Program-made: the position numbers and the translations under genes
Part shown: positions 12,727 through 24,426 of the stretch, piece after piece
How the letters are laid out: the number at the start of each line of letters is the position of its first letter
Numbering within the stretch: position 1 is the stretch's first letter
Notes under the pieces: generated by a model
Database searches by the model: none
What the model saw: the letters and a program-made list of their open reading frames with translations, nothing else
Told to the model about the DNA's origin: nothing
From: Gentiana macrophylla
Lineage: Eukaryota > Streptophyta > Magnoliopsida > Gentianales > Gentianaceae
Assembly (NCBI GenBank): GCA_026214975.1
Contig: CM047807.1
Coordinates: 71,651,824-71,715,823, forward strand
DNA: 64,000 bases
Direction: 5' to 3'

Positions 12727-14460
12727 TGATAGCAAAATAACTAACCGCTAACTTTGACCGACAGAGTATCGGGTCAACGGTAGTATAGTGTTGTCAAGGT
12801 CGAATCCACAGGGAGTAATGTTCAAGTACCAAAGTCGACTTAGAACTTAGTTCAGGTCAAAATAATGGTGGGAAGGTATTATACTAATGCAAAATTAAAG
12901 ATTAAACTAACGAATTTACCTCTAGGTATTAAAGGGTATAGTCGAACTATGATCCCACGAGCTACTTTTACCCCTAAGAAAGGACTTAACAGGGAGCGTG
13001 GCTTAACCGACCTACCAATCCAATGTAGTTTAACGACATCCACGGGTGCCAACTCCTAATTCTAGCGATTAGACTGAACAACTCGATCTAATCACCCTAT
13101 GTGAAGTTAATTAATTCTCCCTTTAGAAAACCGATTAACCTAACATGATTAAGCTCTAGAGTCGCTCGAACAACGATGACAAACCTCTATATTGGAAACG
13201 GACCTAACAACTAGGCCGAATCTACGCAACGATCCTAAAACCCCTTTATCCCACATCTCACCACAAAATGCATCTATAAGTTCGATGTGTGTGACAGTGA
13301 ACTAGGTGACCAATCTAATTCAAAGACGTTAAAATAAGTTTTAGGACGTGGATTAATTGTTTAAACAATAATTTACGCACTACACAACTCCCTATCTCAT
13401 CCCCCTTAGGGTTTTCGCTCGCTTTCACATAATTCGACTACACATGAATTTAGCTACTCATAATTATGCTAAAAAACGAAATGAGAATTGAAATCAAACC
13501 AAAGACAATAAATAAACGAGAAGTCATTACCATATAATTGCAGAAAATCTGATCCAGAAAATACCAACAAGAATAGCAATCCCAAAGTCGAATCTTTTGT
13601 TCTTGGAAAGTAAATCTAAGCTAGAAAAGTTCTATAGAATCAAAGGATGTTATCTAGGGGATCAAAGGGGTGTTTAAAATACTCAAAACCGCACACAAAT
13701 CGCCTCAGAAAAGTCTAAAGTCGGCCAAAGATGATATGGGGCTGAATGAGCTGCGTATTTATATATTAGGTCGAAATCTGCTGCTGTCGGTCACGGACGC
13801 CCTCTGCCTGAAGAATATGAAGATATTAGGGTTTCGTCTTCAGTGGACGGGCGTTCACATTCCTCTGAACGCCCGTCTGGGGAATCATGACTTGAGGGCC
13901 AAACGCTCGTCTGGACCTCTGGACGCTCGTCTGTGTTGTATGAGCTCTTTAAATCGGGTTGAACCTACTCAAACGCCCGTCTGGGGTCATTAAACATAAC
14001 TTTCTGAATGATGTATTAACTCTGTGGACGCCCGTCTGACTTTGCCAAACGCCCGTTCGAGGAGGCTTTCCTGCGGACGCTCATCTGGAGTATGGCCAAA
14101 CGCCCGTCTGGCTTGATTCCACTCCAAACTTGTCTTTCCTTCCACTTTCATCCAACTCTCGGGCCACGAACATGTCTCATAGTCCAAAATATCGCCTTTC
14201 GGGTCCTCGTGTCACCAAAATCCTGCAATAAACACACTGACAAAAACACCACGCATAATTCCGCAAGACAAAAGTGCTCGGAAAAGAGTCAAATATCGTC
14301 AAAAAGGTAGAGTTTACTATCAATGTGACAGTTTAACTCCCCGTGCATATAAATCTCGATATTACTCTCGAAACGGTCTATATCTACCCAAAACATGCCA
14401 ATAAGGTGATAAACGGGGGTTAAACTACACACCAGAGTACAGTAAAGTTGACTCCCATCA
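12727..14460 (-). repeat. Athila-like 3' LTR
   Basis: 1734 bp, closely matching 33108-34892 and about 50 bp shorter. It includes degenerate, GC-rich ACGCCCGTCTGG-type motifs repeated many times at 13850-14110. One or two of these are missing relative to the 5' LTR, for example around 13795-13810. ORFs here (12865-13059, 13670-13993, 14092-14310) are chance. Confidence 0.9.
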
Positions 14461-14474
14461 ACCACCCCACACTT
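14461..14474 (-). promoter_or_regulatory. Polypurine tract of Athila-like element
   Basis: The minus strand reads AAGTGTGGGGTGGT immediately before the LTR start TGATGGGAG. Confidence 0.8.
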
Positions 14475-16306
14475 AGCCTTTGCTCATCCTCGAGTAAATT
14501 AGGCGCTTTAAAACAGACCAAAGGATCAACTTTACGACACAACATCAAGGCAAAAGTAAAGCAGACACTGAACGTACACCGCTCAACTCTATCTTACCAC
14601 GAAAACGAAGTGTGTGTGATATAAACCGAGGGCTATACTCAAACTGATCACCGGCTTTGAATACCGGCCAAATGACTACACACAACTCATACCGGACTAG
14701 AATCTCCACTAATCGAGGCAACCGAGGCTAAATACGGTCAAGTAGGACTTGAAGGGTTATAATGTCAAGCTCGGGACGGGGTTAATCGAAGGGAAATTTT
14801 GGGACTGGAGAAAGAGAAAAACACGAGTGAACCTAATCATTTCATGTATTCTTGCCTTAAAAACATACCAGACCCCACCAAAATTCTTTCGATTCTTTGT
14901 ATACTCATTGATAAACAACCACAACTTTAACATCATACTTTCACCTTCTCAATACATCCTCCCTTGACCTTGTTTCCAACTTTATTCAAACTCTCTTTTT
15001 CTTCTTTTCATTTTTCATTGTTTTTCACTGTTTTTTCTTTTTTCCTTTTTTTTTCTCTTTTTTTTCAACTTTACATTTCCTCTTTTTTTTTCGAACCACA
15101 AGCCTCACGAGACATTCCTTGAGCTCCTCCCCTTCATCATATTAGCTCGTACTAACTAACTCTCTCAAAGCATGCACCATCTCCCACCCCACACTTGCTT
15201 CAGCATGTGTGTCTAAAGCAACGATTAAGTCCACTCGTAGGGTGATCAAACGAAACGTGACCAATAATAAAGCTCAGGGTTAGGATAATACAGGCTAAGT
15301 AACCAAGCGGCTCATTTCGGACGGTGGTCGACCGTCCTATCAAGGCTTAAAGGGGCTCGAGGGAAAATGTTGGGATTTTGGCTTATTTGGCTCAGCTAGG
15401 TCAAAGAAGCGCCATGACTCTCATCCCGTATCCGGCCTAGGTCAACCTTTCTATTTACCTCGAAACTAGTGGTATAAGTGTGTATAGCAACGAATAAGTG
15501 CAACCAAGGTCTACGTGCATTAAAAGGGTTCAGATCGTGACAAAATAAAATCGCCCGGCACACATTACTTGACTACTAAGACATCTACCAAATCCACCGT
15601 GAGAAACATGCATATAACGCGATGTCAAACAGTAAAAAGTTTTAAAATTTTAAGCCACGAACTGACTCGAAAACGAACATTAACTAAGCATATCACAATT
15701 AATGGCACATCTATCAATCGAAACAATAAAGCTAAGTCGTATCCACCCCCGAATGAAGCAATTGTCATCCGCTGATGTGTGAATGAGATAGAAAAGAAGA
15801 CGTAGCTTTAGACCCGGCAGAAAGGCGCTATCGAATCCCATGACAGCCGTGAGAAAGCACGACCCGAATCCCTAGACCAAAACAACCAAAGCAAAGCATG
15901 CACGGGACATGGTCCTCGTGCCAAAATATCAGTTGGGGAGGGGGGATAACAAGAAAACGCGCCTCATCACGTCGTAAAACTTCGATATGCAAGTGTGAAG
16001 CACACAGCGGATCGCTATAGATGGATAAATGGCCCAAACGGGTAAAGCACAGAACATCTATGATTAAAAGAAAACCACAGAGGTTTGACATATAGAAATG
16101 ATCCAAAATGCGTGCATATAGAAACCAAAATCCAAACGAAAGTATGAATGTGCCTTAAGGCTTACAAACCCATCATAAAAGTAGCAACTCAAATCCGACA
16201 GTAGCATCAAATAAAATACAGATGTGTCAAAAGGAATCAACAGCTCCTAAACAACCCTAACACCGAGACAGATTCATGCGAAGGAACAAAGATAAAACAA
16301 ATAAAA
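14475..16306 (-). other. Athila-like 3' untranslated region
   Basis: 1.8 kb without a supportable gene on either strand. It has a strongly T/C-rich tract at 14990-15090. Long non-coding stretches between pol or the env-like gene and the 3' LTR are usual in Athila elements. The 92-codon ORF at 15828-16106 has no recognisable domain. Confidence 0.6.
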
Positions 16307-18163
16307 TCACGTCTGTCCGGGTGCCACATCATCACCAGCAGTGGTGGCACCGTCTGTAGGAGCATCAGTGGGAGCTCCGGTCTCGGCCTCCTCAGCCTCA
16401 GCCGTCTCCTCGTCAGATGACGATGCATCCTCCGCCACGATCTGTGTGATGGCCCGCTCAATATCATCCGAAAAGTGGTAGTCCATGGTGCTCGGGGCAA
16501 AAGCTGCCGGATCCCTCGGTAGTCGACCCTCACTCATCAGTATTATGAGAGTCAGAATATTATTCTGCGTTTTCTGCTGATCCTCCATCCAGTTCCTGAA
16601 ACTGTTAGCCATGCTCAACCTCATCATCATGGAGGGAGAAATAGAAGGAACCGGTGGTGCCGGAGTCGGAGCCGAAGACGAACTGGGCTGCTGTGATGCC
16701 ATACGCTCTAGCTGGGCCGGGGTCCTAACTTTCTCTCTATGCAACAACCGAGGATTCTTAGGCCGGTGATCCTCCTTATCAAACTCAGGATCTACGAATC
16801 CACATTCGTGATAATTAACAAATGGCGCATACCATGGATTCCCTTTCTTTCCTCTCTGAATAAAATTTCCCCGCTTAACCGGGAGCATCGTATCCACTAT
16901 GAACAGCTGCTCATCCCGAAAACGGTCATCAATATCAACTTTGGTAAAACATCTCTCTTCACCCGGCTCCATCCTACTCAGATGGTCAGCTACTACGTTC
17001 TCACATCCCTTTCTATTCTTAATCTCCACGTCGAACTCTTGAAGGAGCAAGATCCACCTCAACAAGCGTGGTTTTGCATCCTTCTTGGCAAAAAGGTATT
17101 GCAACGCAGCATGGTCAGTGTGAACTATGACTTTCGACCCAACCAAGTACGACCGGAACTTATCGAAAGCAAAAACGATGGCTAAAAGTTCCTTCTCAGT
17201 TGTGGCGTACTTTTGTTGAGCTGAGTTCAGGGTATGGCTCGCATAGTAGATGGGTCGAAACAGCTTGTCGACCTCCTGACCTAGGACAGCTCCTACGGCA
17301 TAATCACTTGCATCACACATTACTTCAAACTCCTTGGACCAATCAGGTGCCACCAAGATAGGAGCCGAAGTAAGCAGTCTCTTAAGAGTTCGAAAAGCAT
17401 CTAGGCACGCCGCATCAAAAACACTGGGGGCACCCTTCATCAATTGAAGAGTAAGAGGTCTAGCAATTTTGGAAAAACCCGGAATGAATCTACGATAAAA
17501 ACCTGTATGACCCAAGAATGACCTTAGAGTCTTCAGATTTGTAGGCATAGGAAGCTTAGAAATTGCCTCTATCTTGGCTCTATCAACCTCTATTCCCTTC
17601 CCCGACACCTTATGTCCTAACACAATCCCCTCAGTTACCATGAAGTGACACTTTTCCCAATTTAAAACCAAGTCTGTCTCCTCACAACGTGCAAGCACCT
17701 TATCAATGTTGGACAAACACTCATCAAAAGTATCACCAAAAACACTAAAGTCATCCATAAAGACTTCCATGAAACGCTCTATCATATCAGCAAAGATGGC
17801 AACCATGCATCGCTGGAATGTCGCGGGTGCATTACACAACCCAAACGGCATTCTTTTGAATGCAAAGGTGCCATACGGACACGTGAATGTAGTCTTATCC
17901 TGGTCATGTATATCGATGTGAATTTGATAATAGCCACTAAAACCATCCAAAAAGCAGTAAAAATCATGACGACTTAGACGCTCTAGCATTTGGTCAATAA
18001 AGGGGAGGGGAAAATGATCTTTCCTAGTCTTATCGTTTAGCATGCGGAAATCAATACAAACTCTGTGACCAGTAACTAAAAGAGTAGGACTAGGCTCACC
18101 TTTATCATTAAGCTTGACTGTGATGCCCCCTTCTTGGGCACGACCTGTGTGGGGCTCACCCAC
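16307..18163 (-). pseudogene. Athila-like pol: reverse transcriptase and RNase H fused to a foreign C-terminus
   Basis: A 618-codon ORF. Residues ~33-215 are reverse transcriptase with VCIDFR at 35-40, FLDGFSGY at 71-78 and the catalytic box FMDD at 135-138. RNase H covers ~278-395 with CDASD at 283-287, EKEL at 323-326, HTDH at 348-351 and ADHLSR at 392-397. The pol linker continues to [10 protein letters not shown] (442-451). There, where the integrase zinc finger and core should begin, it joins a Pro/Ser-rich and then acidic tail. So integrase and perhaps most of an env-like gene were lost by a deletion that stayed in frame. The N-terminal end is out of frame with the next upstream segment: a G-run near 18120 has lost one base. 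The tail's origin (env-like remnant) is inferred. Confidence 0.9.
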
Positions 18164-18387
18164 TCACTGTCGGAGATCGCATAAATTATCCCCAATTCAA
18201 GCATCTTGACTACGTCTTTCCTCACCACCTCTTTCATATGTGGGTTCAACCATCTCTGAAACTGCCTGACCGGCTTAGCACCCTCTTCAAGGATGATCTT
18301 GTGTTTAAAGATATCAGCACTTATCCCTTTTATATCAACCATCTTCCATCCGAAGGCCTTTTTGTGTTTCTTCAGAACGTGGATCAA
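18076..18387 (-). pseudogene. Athila-like pol: N-terminal part of reverse transcriptase
   Basis: HVLKKHKKAFGWKMVDIKGI and later VVRKDVVKMLELGIIYAISD, then [11 protein letters not shown], are the classic entry to Ty3 reverse transcriptase. The true frame passes to the 16307-18163 ORF at the G-run near 18120; the remainder of this ORF is out-of-frame read-through. A TAG at about 18385 separates it from the segment at 18397-18792. Confidence 0.88.
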
Positions 18388-18396
18388 CTTAGCTTC

Positions 18397-18792
18397 CTAC
18401 AAAATGGTTAGTGCAGACGAAACAATAAGAGGAAGTAGTTCATTAGGTTCTAAAAACACATACTTTAGATGCTCAGGAAGTGGCTTCAGCTCCAGATCAG
18501 TAGGTGGTTCCTCGATTGACGGCTTTGGCAGCTTGCCAGTCAAACCGAGCTCTAGCTTCTTGTTCCAGCTTGCATCGACAAAAGGAGTTGCCTCCAAATG
18601 GTATACTTGAGCTCTCATTCGTGGATCATCATCCTCCGCAGTGCTTGACTTCATCAAGCATTCTTCCATAGGCTCTTGGTATCCCTGCAGGTTACTGTGC
18701 TCCAAAATACAAGGATATATAGCATCAACAGAAAAACAATCACTCTTTTCATCATCAGGATGCTTCATTGCGTTATAAACATTTATGGCCAC
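18397..18792 (-). pseudogene. Athila-like pol: protease-RT linker
   Basis: It starts with FNVYNAMKHP-like sequence (INVYNAMKHPDDEKSDCF), typical of the region after Athila protease. Further on is KPLPEHLKYVFLEPNELLP, the conserved lead-in to RT. In-frame stops lie on both sides: between this segment and protease near 18796, and before the RT segment near 18385. The polyprotein is therefore broken. Confidence 0.85.
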
Positions 18793-18849
18793 ACTCTATT
18801 TCCCGACTCGTAGTATGATCTCTCCCCTCTTTACGTCTATCAAGGTCTC

Positions 18850-19857
18850 TCATGTATTCAAGAAAGGCCGACCTAACAAAAGTGGGGTTTTGGCATCCAT
18901 ATCCATATATAAGACTACGAAGTCAACGGGGAAAACAATTTTGTCAACCTGCAATAACACATCTTCAGATACCCCCATAGGTTTCATAACAGACCTATCT
19001 GCCATCTGTAGGGTCATCCCTGTTGGTTCAAACTTACCCAACCCCAACTTCTCATAAACTCCTCTAGGCATAAGGCTCACAAAAGCCCCTAGATCACATA
19101 ACACATTTTTAAACACAGTTTCTCCAATGGTAATTGGGGTGGTAAAGCTACCTCTATCCTGCAACTTGAGGGGTATCCTATTCTCAAAAATTGCATAACA
19201 TTCCTCACTCAAATGTACCATCTGTTGCATCCTCTCCTTACTCGACAACATTCCTTTCAAAAATTTAAAATATGGAGGAATGCTCGAAATTGCCTCTAAT
19301 AGGGGGATATTTACCTCTACCTTTCTTAAGAGATTCAGAAATTTCGCCTGACCTTGGGTCAGTATGTCCTTTCTGGGTCCCTTAGGAGGATAGGGTAAAG
19401 TACTAACATCAAAATTAGGGGGAGGGATTCGGTTTTTCTTACCCTTTTCTTTAGGCGGTGAGGCTTCTTCTTCTTTGATGTCCAAGACCACATAGTCTTT
19501 CTTCGGTGCTGCCCCTTCCAATGCTTTCTTGTTTGCCTCAGCCAATGCCTTTTTCGTGGCTTCCAATTCCTTCCTCATTGCAGCCATTTCTTTATCAATA
19601 TTGCCAATTTCCAAATCTTCAATCTCGACTTCACCATACATAGCCCCTTCACGGTCAACTGCCTTCTCTTTCTCAGCCTTATCAGTTTCTGCTTTCTCGG
19701 CCCATAATGCCTTCTTCTTGTCATTCAGCCCAACCTCTTTACTGCTTCGTGTGAACACAGCATTCACACCCTTTGGGTTCCTCTCAGTGTTACTCGGGAG
19801 TCCACCACTCAGATTTGTCTTCAACGTGTCGGTTATTTGACCCACTTGGGTCTCCAA
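18850..19857 (-). pseudogene. Athila-like gag C-terminus and aspartic protease
   Basis: 335 codons. The start, METQVGQITDTL with LPSNTERNPKGVNAV, is the gag-end signature of Athila elements. A Lys/Glu/Ala-rich helical linker follows. The retropepsin is at about residues 230-335, with NVLCDLGAFVSLMP (the D-L-G active site that Athila uses in place of D-S-G) and the C-terminal LLLGRPFL. A stop follows at once, near 18848. Upstream gag is in another frame. Confidence 0.88.
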
Positions 19858-20663
19858 ATTACTGAATAGCGTAATGTGTGGCCACTTTTTGCTCTACTGA
19901 CATTCTTGTTTAACTTTCGAGACACCCTGTCTAATCTCTCCAGAGTATCTCGGCCAGCGCCTTCGAACACCGAAATTGTTTGATTGCTTGATGCTTTGAT
20001 TATTCTCGATGCGATGAGCATTCGGATCTTGATAGTGCCGAAATTATTATTTCTCGATAGCTGGCTCGCTTGCTGATTCTCGATTGTTTTGTTGGCCCCG
20101 ATTACGATTCCAACTCGATTACGCGCTTTGCCGCTGTTGTTGGCCTTGTGGCGAGATCATGGATTCGACTATTACGATAGTAGCCTTGGTTCTGATTCTG
20201 GTATGAACTCTGATTCTGGGGATTCTGATTCCAAGGTCGGTTGTATGAGCATTGGTTTTGCCTAAAACCTTGGTTTTGATTACTGTTCCGATTCCAATTC
20301 TGATTCTGCCCCTAGTTCCAACCTTGATTCTGCTGATTTTTATTCCATTGCCCCTGATTCCAACCTTGATTCTGCTGATTTTGATTCCATTGCCCCTGAT
20401 TCCCTTGTCCAACATAATTCACATCATACTGTTGTGAATCATCACCCATACCGTAATCCATTTGCGGCCCTTGCTTATTATCAAAGTTCTGATTCCACGG
20501 TTGCTGGCCAAATTGTTGCTGATTCATATTTACCTGCCCCATCGAATAGACATTCATTCGCTGTTGGTCATTCTAATTGCCAGATTGATGTTGTACTGGA
20601 GTATGTGTCAATTGTTGTGGGTAAGTGGAATTTTTCGATGATGCACATTCCATGGCAGAATGT
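19858..20663 (-). pseudogene. Athila-like gag, distal half (zinc knuckle to Gln/Asn-rich tail), degenerate
   Basis: Read on the minus strand from 20663, the second half of a CCHC knuckle (GHSAMEC) is followed by PQQLTHTPVQ. A Gln/Asn/Trp/Gly-rich low-complexity region comes next (20312-20557 and below) with GQWNQNQQNQGWN repeated. The reading frame is broken several times. The short DNA repeats of this region make frames in both directions that are not genes. The first half of the knuckle (CQLCGG) is at about 22240, so the chromovirus insertion split the zinc finger. Confidence 0.8.
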
Positions 20664-20668
20664 CCACC

Positions 20669-21340
20669 TGATACGGGAAACCTAAATTTCACGTACGCGT
20701 TGAAACGATCTAGAATTATCACGATTTTTGGCTCCTCAACCCTCAAGAAACCTGTTCTTGAAAACCTTGGAATTGATCAAAACCCCTTGGAGACCTGCCC
20801 AAGAAACCTTGATTTGTGAACGTTCAAGAATTGCCAATTCTTGAATTTGATGTTCAAGATTAAGTTTATACGTAAACTTAAAAAAAACGCAAATTTTCTT
20901 GCTAATGCAAAGAAGAATTTTTATATAATTCTAAATAATTGTGTGTTTAAACAAAAGACTCCTAAGCCTTATTTATAGGCTTACAACTAAAGAAAATAAA
21001 TCCCAAATTCCGATGTGGGACAAAAAAACTTAAAAAAAACTAAAAAGTAACTCCTAAGTGTTTTATTAAAAATAACCTAAATAAACTCTTAAAAATATGC
21101 GCCCCACACCTCTACTCACATCCATCAGCAACAACGAGCAATACCGACTTCTCACAATCAACCTGTGCTTCGTGAACCTCGGCGAATGTCTGCGTAACCA
21201 ATGTCGATAAAGCTTCGTCTCGCTTCTTGCGTTGCAATCTGGTCAGCGGTCCATCTCTAATCACCAAAGGATCCTTAGCCTTAATCGGTGACATAAGATC
21301 ATGATGTGTGACCGGTGGCAACGGTTCTGAACTCACATCA
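20669..21340 (-). repeat. 3' LTR of the deleted chromovirus
   Basis: 672 bp, starting TGATGTGAGTTCAG and ending CCCGTATCA on the minus strand. It is preceded by the purine tract CTGGGAGGGAA (21341-21351). A TATA-like motif (TATAAATAAG on the minus strand) lies near 20969-20980. Its first 228 bp match 21992-22226. Confidence 0.85.
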
Positions 21341-21988
21341 TTCCCTCCCAGTTGAGAAGGATCTGTCCTCAGATCATAAGGATTATCAAACAAAGACAAC
21401 TCGTCGGCTGGAAAAGGAGAGAGATCAGCAACATTCACTGAAGTAGACACGCCCCAATCTGGTGGTAGATCAATCACGTAAGCGTTGGGGTTGATTCGTT
21501 TCAGCACTTTGAACGGTCCATCACCTCTCGGATGCAGCTTGGTCTTCCTCTTGTGCGGGAAACGCTCTTTCCTCATATGTAGCCACACGTAATCTCCTGG
21601 CTCGAAATTCATGGGCTTTCGGCCTCGATTAGCTTGCTTTACATATCTAGCAGTCTGCTCTTCGACATGCTTCCTAGCTTTCTCATGCATATCCTTTACC
21701 ATTGCGGCTTTCTTCTCACCATCCAAACTAGTGATTTCTCCTGCAGGCAAAGGCAATAGATCAATAGGAGCATTTGGATTAAATCCATAAACAAGCTCAA
21801 AAGGTGAATATTTAGTTGCTGAGTGAGTAGCACGGTTATAAGCAAATTCAACAAAAGGCAAGCATGATTCCCAATTTTTCAGGTTCTTCTGCACAATCAC
21901 ACGCAATAATTGACCCAAAACACGATTCACAACTTCAGTCTGACCATCAGTTTGTGGGTGATATGCGATGAAAGCGATAAATGCGTGC
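21112..21988 (-). pseudogene. Chromovirus integrase, C-terminal half, reading into the 3' LTR
   Basis: The open frame begins at the deletion junction with AYHPQTDGQTEVVNRVL (integrase core end with the catalytic Glu). It continues through LPFVEFAYNRATHS and SPFELVYGFNPNAP, then the GPY/F-type module (FEPGDYVWLHMRKERFP and GPFKVLKRINPNAYVIDLP). The last ~76 codons are encoded by the LTR itself, beyond the PPT, ending at 21112. The N-terminal zinc finger, the first two catalytic Asp residues, RT and gag are all missing. Confidence 0.88.
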
Positions 21989-21991
21989 TAG

Positions 21992-22226
21992 CCTCTACTC
22001 ACATCCATCAAAGAACAACGAGCAATACCGACTTCTCACAATCAACTTTGCGCCTTCGTGAACCTCGGCGAATGTCTGCGTAACCAATGTCGATAAAGCT
22101 TCGTCTCGCTTCTTGCGTTGCAATCTGGTCAGCGGTCCATCTCTAATCACCAAAGGATCCTTAGCCTTAATCGGTGACATAAGATCATGATGTGTGACTG
22201 GTGGCAACGGTTCTGAACTCACATCA
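21992..22226 (-). repeat. 5' LTR stub of the deleted chromovirus
   Basis: 235 bp duplicating the first part of the 3' LTR, with a few substitutions and two single-base insertions. It stops abruptly at 21991/21992, where integrase sequence begins. This marks one edge of the deletion that removed the rest of the LTR, gag and most of pol. The 75-codon ORF here is a copy of the LTR-encoded tail. Confidence 0.88.
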
Positions 22227-22231
22227 CCACC

Positions 22232-23050
22232 TCCACAAAGTTGGCATTGATGTGCCTTCTTTCTTTCTAGTTACATTCGGTCCATCTTCAGTACCATTTC
22301 TTGCATCTTGTCATGCATGGCAGATTCTCGATCGAGTTCCTCTTTCAGCGACTTTACACTTTCCATTGGGGCTTTCTTCTTCTTTCTGCTCGACCCCCAC
22401 TGTCCTTCTCCATCTGCCGCATTCTCTATCTGTCTCATAGCTTGTTCAGGCGGCAGATTCATGATATCTCCGCCACTGGCGGCATTCAGATTGTTTTGGT
22501 CCATTGGCTCTAAGGCCCTGAATAATATAATAACTTGCTCAACAGTAGAAAAACCGTGTGAAGGGCATCTTTTCAGTAGACCCCTAAATCTCTCATAAGT
22601 CTCTTTTAATGTCTCTCCCTCGAGACCGTCAAACAAAGAGATTTCTTCTTTCAGATCTAAAATCTTCACCGGAGGAAAATACTTTTTCAGAAACACTCTC
22701 GTTACATCCGCCCATGCATGTAACGAATCATTGGGTAGCGAATCATACCAATCCTTAGCAGCTCCCCTCAGTGAAAACGGGAAAACTATCAGCTTTATCG
22801 CCTCGTCGCTGACCCCATTGTATCTCATCGTCCCATAAATTTGGAGAAAATGATCAAGAAAGCAGTTTGGGTTCTCAGTTGATTTCCCATGGAATAGAGC
22901 ATGTTCCCCCAACATGTTCAGAATGTTTTGCTTGATGTCCAAGTTGTTCGCATTAATCGGGGGCACTCTAATAGGATTGTGCCCTATAACTTCCTGCGGG
23001 GTGGTAACATAGTCCCGACAGACCCTCGGTCTCTCACTTTCTTGAGCCAT
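22232..23050 (-). pseudogene. Athila-like gag, capsid-like domain
   Basis: The 260-codon ORF 22271-23050 contains the Retrotrans_gag pattern: FLDHFLQIYGTMRYNGVSDE, then FPFSLRGAAKDWYDSLP and VFLKKYFP, then FDGLEGETLKETYERFRGLL. Downstream is a Lys/Glu-rich coil, a stop at about 22268, and the first half of a zinc knuckle (HQCQLCGGG) cut by the chromovirus. It probably forms the virus-like-particle shell. Frameshifts and stops separate it from the N-terminal piece. Confidence 0.88.
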
Positions 23051-23624
23051 CTGTGGGTCGATAATTACGCTGTTGTTGCTCTTGATAAAAGCGCTCCCAC
23101 AAAGGTTGATTATATGGGTTATATGGGTTTTGGAACCCCTGTTGATTTCCCTGATTCTCTAGCATTTGCAGTACTCAATTTACCGTCTCTTGGTCTAATT
23201 CGGGTCCAAAGTTCTGCGTATTCTGAGCATTTTGTCCTCCCCTGTACTGTCCAATCCCTGTCTTCTGATTAAACTGTGGGGTTATCAACTGACGCAATAC
23301 TGTGTTGTCCTCTTTTGATGGTTCATGCCGAGGGGTCCTCGGTGGAGTATGCAATGGTAGTGTTGCGTTACCACCAGTAATGTCTGAGGTTTGCCCCTGT
23401 ACATTATGCTCGATTAAGGGCTCTTTGCCATCTCTATGATTCGGTGAATCCTCCATTCCCTCTGAGGATTCTAAAAATGAACTTTCTACTACCCCTTCTT
23501 CCTCAAACAAAGGGTTCTGACTGGCAATCAGAGGTTCTCCTCGGTGTTGACTATTTCTATGACGTGCAAAAGCTTCAATTTCTTCAATTGTCTCGATGAG
23601 AGGTTCTTTGGAACTTCGGGTCAT
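23051..23624 (-). pseudogene. Athila-like gag, N-terminal region
   Basis: It starts MTRSSKEPLIETIEEIEAF at 23624 and remains open to 23175, with Gln/Asn-rich and Pro-rich low complexity. A stop at 23175 and further frame breaks occur before the capsid-like domain at 23050. It begins ~90 bp after the PBS, as expected for gag. Confidence 0.75.
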
Positions 23625-23711
23625 TCACTGACAAACAAGAAACAACAAGAAACAAAATAAAAACGACCTAAGCCCAAGCTTTCGGTCAATTTACAAGATA
23701 TCAAACGTTAC

Positions 23712-23729
23712 TCCCCGGCAACGGTGCCA
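23712..23729 (-). promoter_or_regulatory. Primer binding site of Athila-like element
   Basis: The minus strand reads TGGCACCGTTGCCGGGGA, the typical Athila/Ty3 primer site. It stands 7 nt from the 5' LTR end once the family A insertion (between 23735 and 33102) is removed. Confidence 0.88.
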
Positions 23730-23735
23730 AAATTC

Positions 23736-24362
23736 TGTTAGGAAATCTACGCGGGAACGCAGCGGAATTCAAAAATTTATTTCCTATCGACCCAAGATCG
23801 ACTTCGTTTAAGCAATAAACAAACAAGTAGAAGACGATGGTTACCTTGGTTGATCTATAAGATCGACGCTTTGACCGTCTAAGGAGAGTAGTTCTGCATG
23901 GAGCCGCCCAAGTGTTCGGCCTCTACCACTAGTCCACATGAACAGCCCGTCGGAATCCCATCATTGATTGCTATTGGAAAACTCCGGTTGCTAGACCGGC
24001 CCTTTTCCCCTCTCTCCAACTCTCCAAAGGATGATCTCTATTTTACACAAGAACTATGAGCTCTTGTAATTGTGATGTACAAAAGAGCTTGACACCCACT
24101 TCCTATTTATAGGGAAAGTGGCGCCCCAAGAAGTGTGGAGGAGAAGAAAACCTTTCACCAATAAAATAAGGAAAATATAATTGATTGATTTATCTCATTT
24201 ATTATAATATCTTATATTAAATAAATCTAGGATTTTGTCAATATCTTATATTGAATATTTCCAAGATATTGTCAATATCTAATATTGACTATCTTTATTT
24301 TATTACCATAAATCAATTTACACATGTGTATATACCATATATATATATATTACACAAATAAA

Positions 24363-24426
<64 letters not shown>

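Larger units (their letters stand above)
20669..22226 (-). mobile_element. Internally deleted chromovirus (CRM-like Ty3/gypsy)
   Basis: The boundaries are TGATACGGG at 20669 and CACATCA at 22226, flanked on both sides by CCACC (20664-20668, 22227-22231), a perfect 5-bp duplication. On the minus strand it holds a 235-bp 5' LTR stub (22226-21992), a deletion junction, the integrase C-terminal half, a polypurine tract, and a full 3' LTR (21340-20669). It lies in the zinc-knuckle coding part of the Athila-like gag. The ORF running through the PPT into the LTR is known in CRM-type centromeric chromoviruses; this lineage assignment is tentative. Confidence 0.85.

Noticed and set aside
13670..13993. 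107-codon ORF in the Athila-like LTR, with similar ones at 34377-34619
   Set aside because: Lies within repeated ACGCCCGTCTGG motifs of an LTR; frames differ between the two LTR copies.
16739..17185. 148-codon plus-strand ORF, and similar plus-strand ORFs at 17706-17921, 18293-18610, 19529-19840 and 22901-23272
   Set aside because: Reverse-strand shadows of Athila-like gag-pol; no domain of their own.
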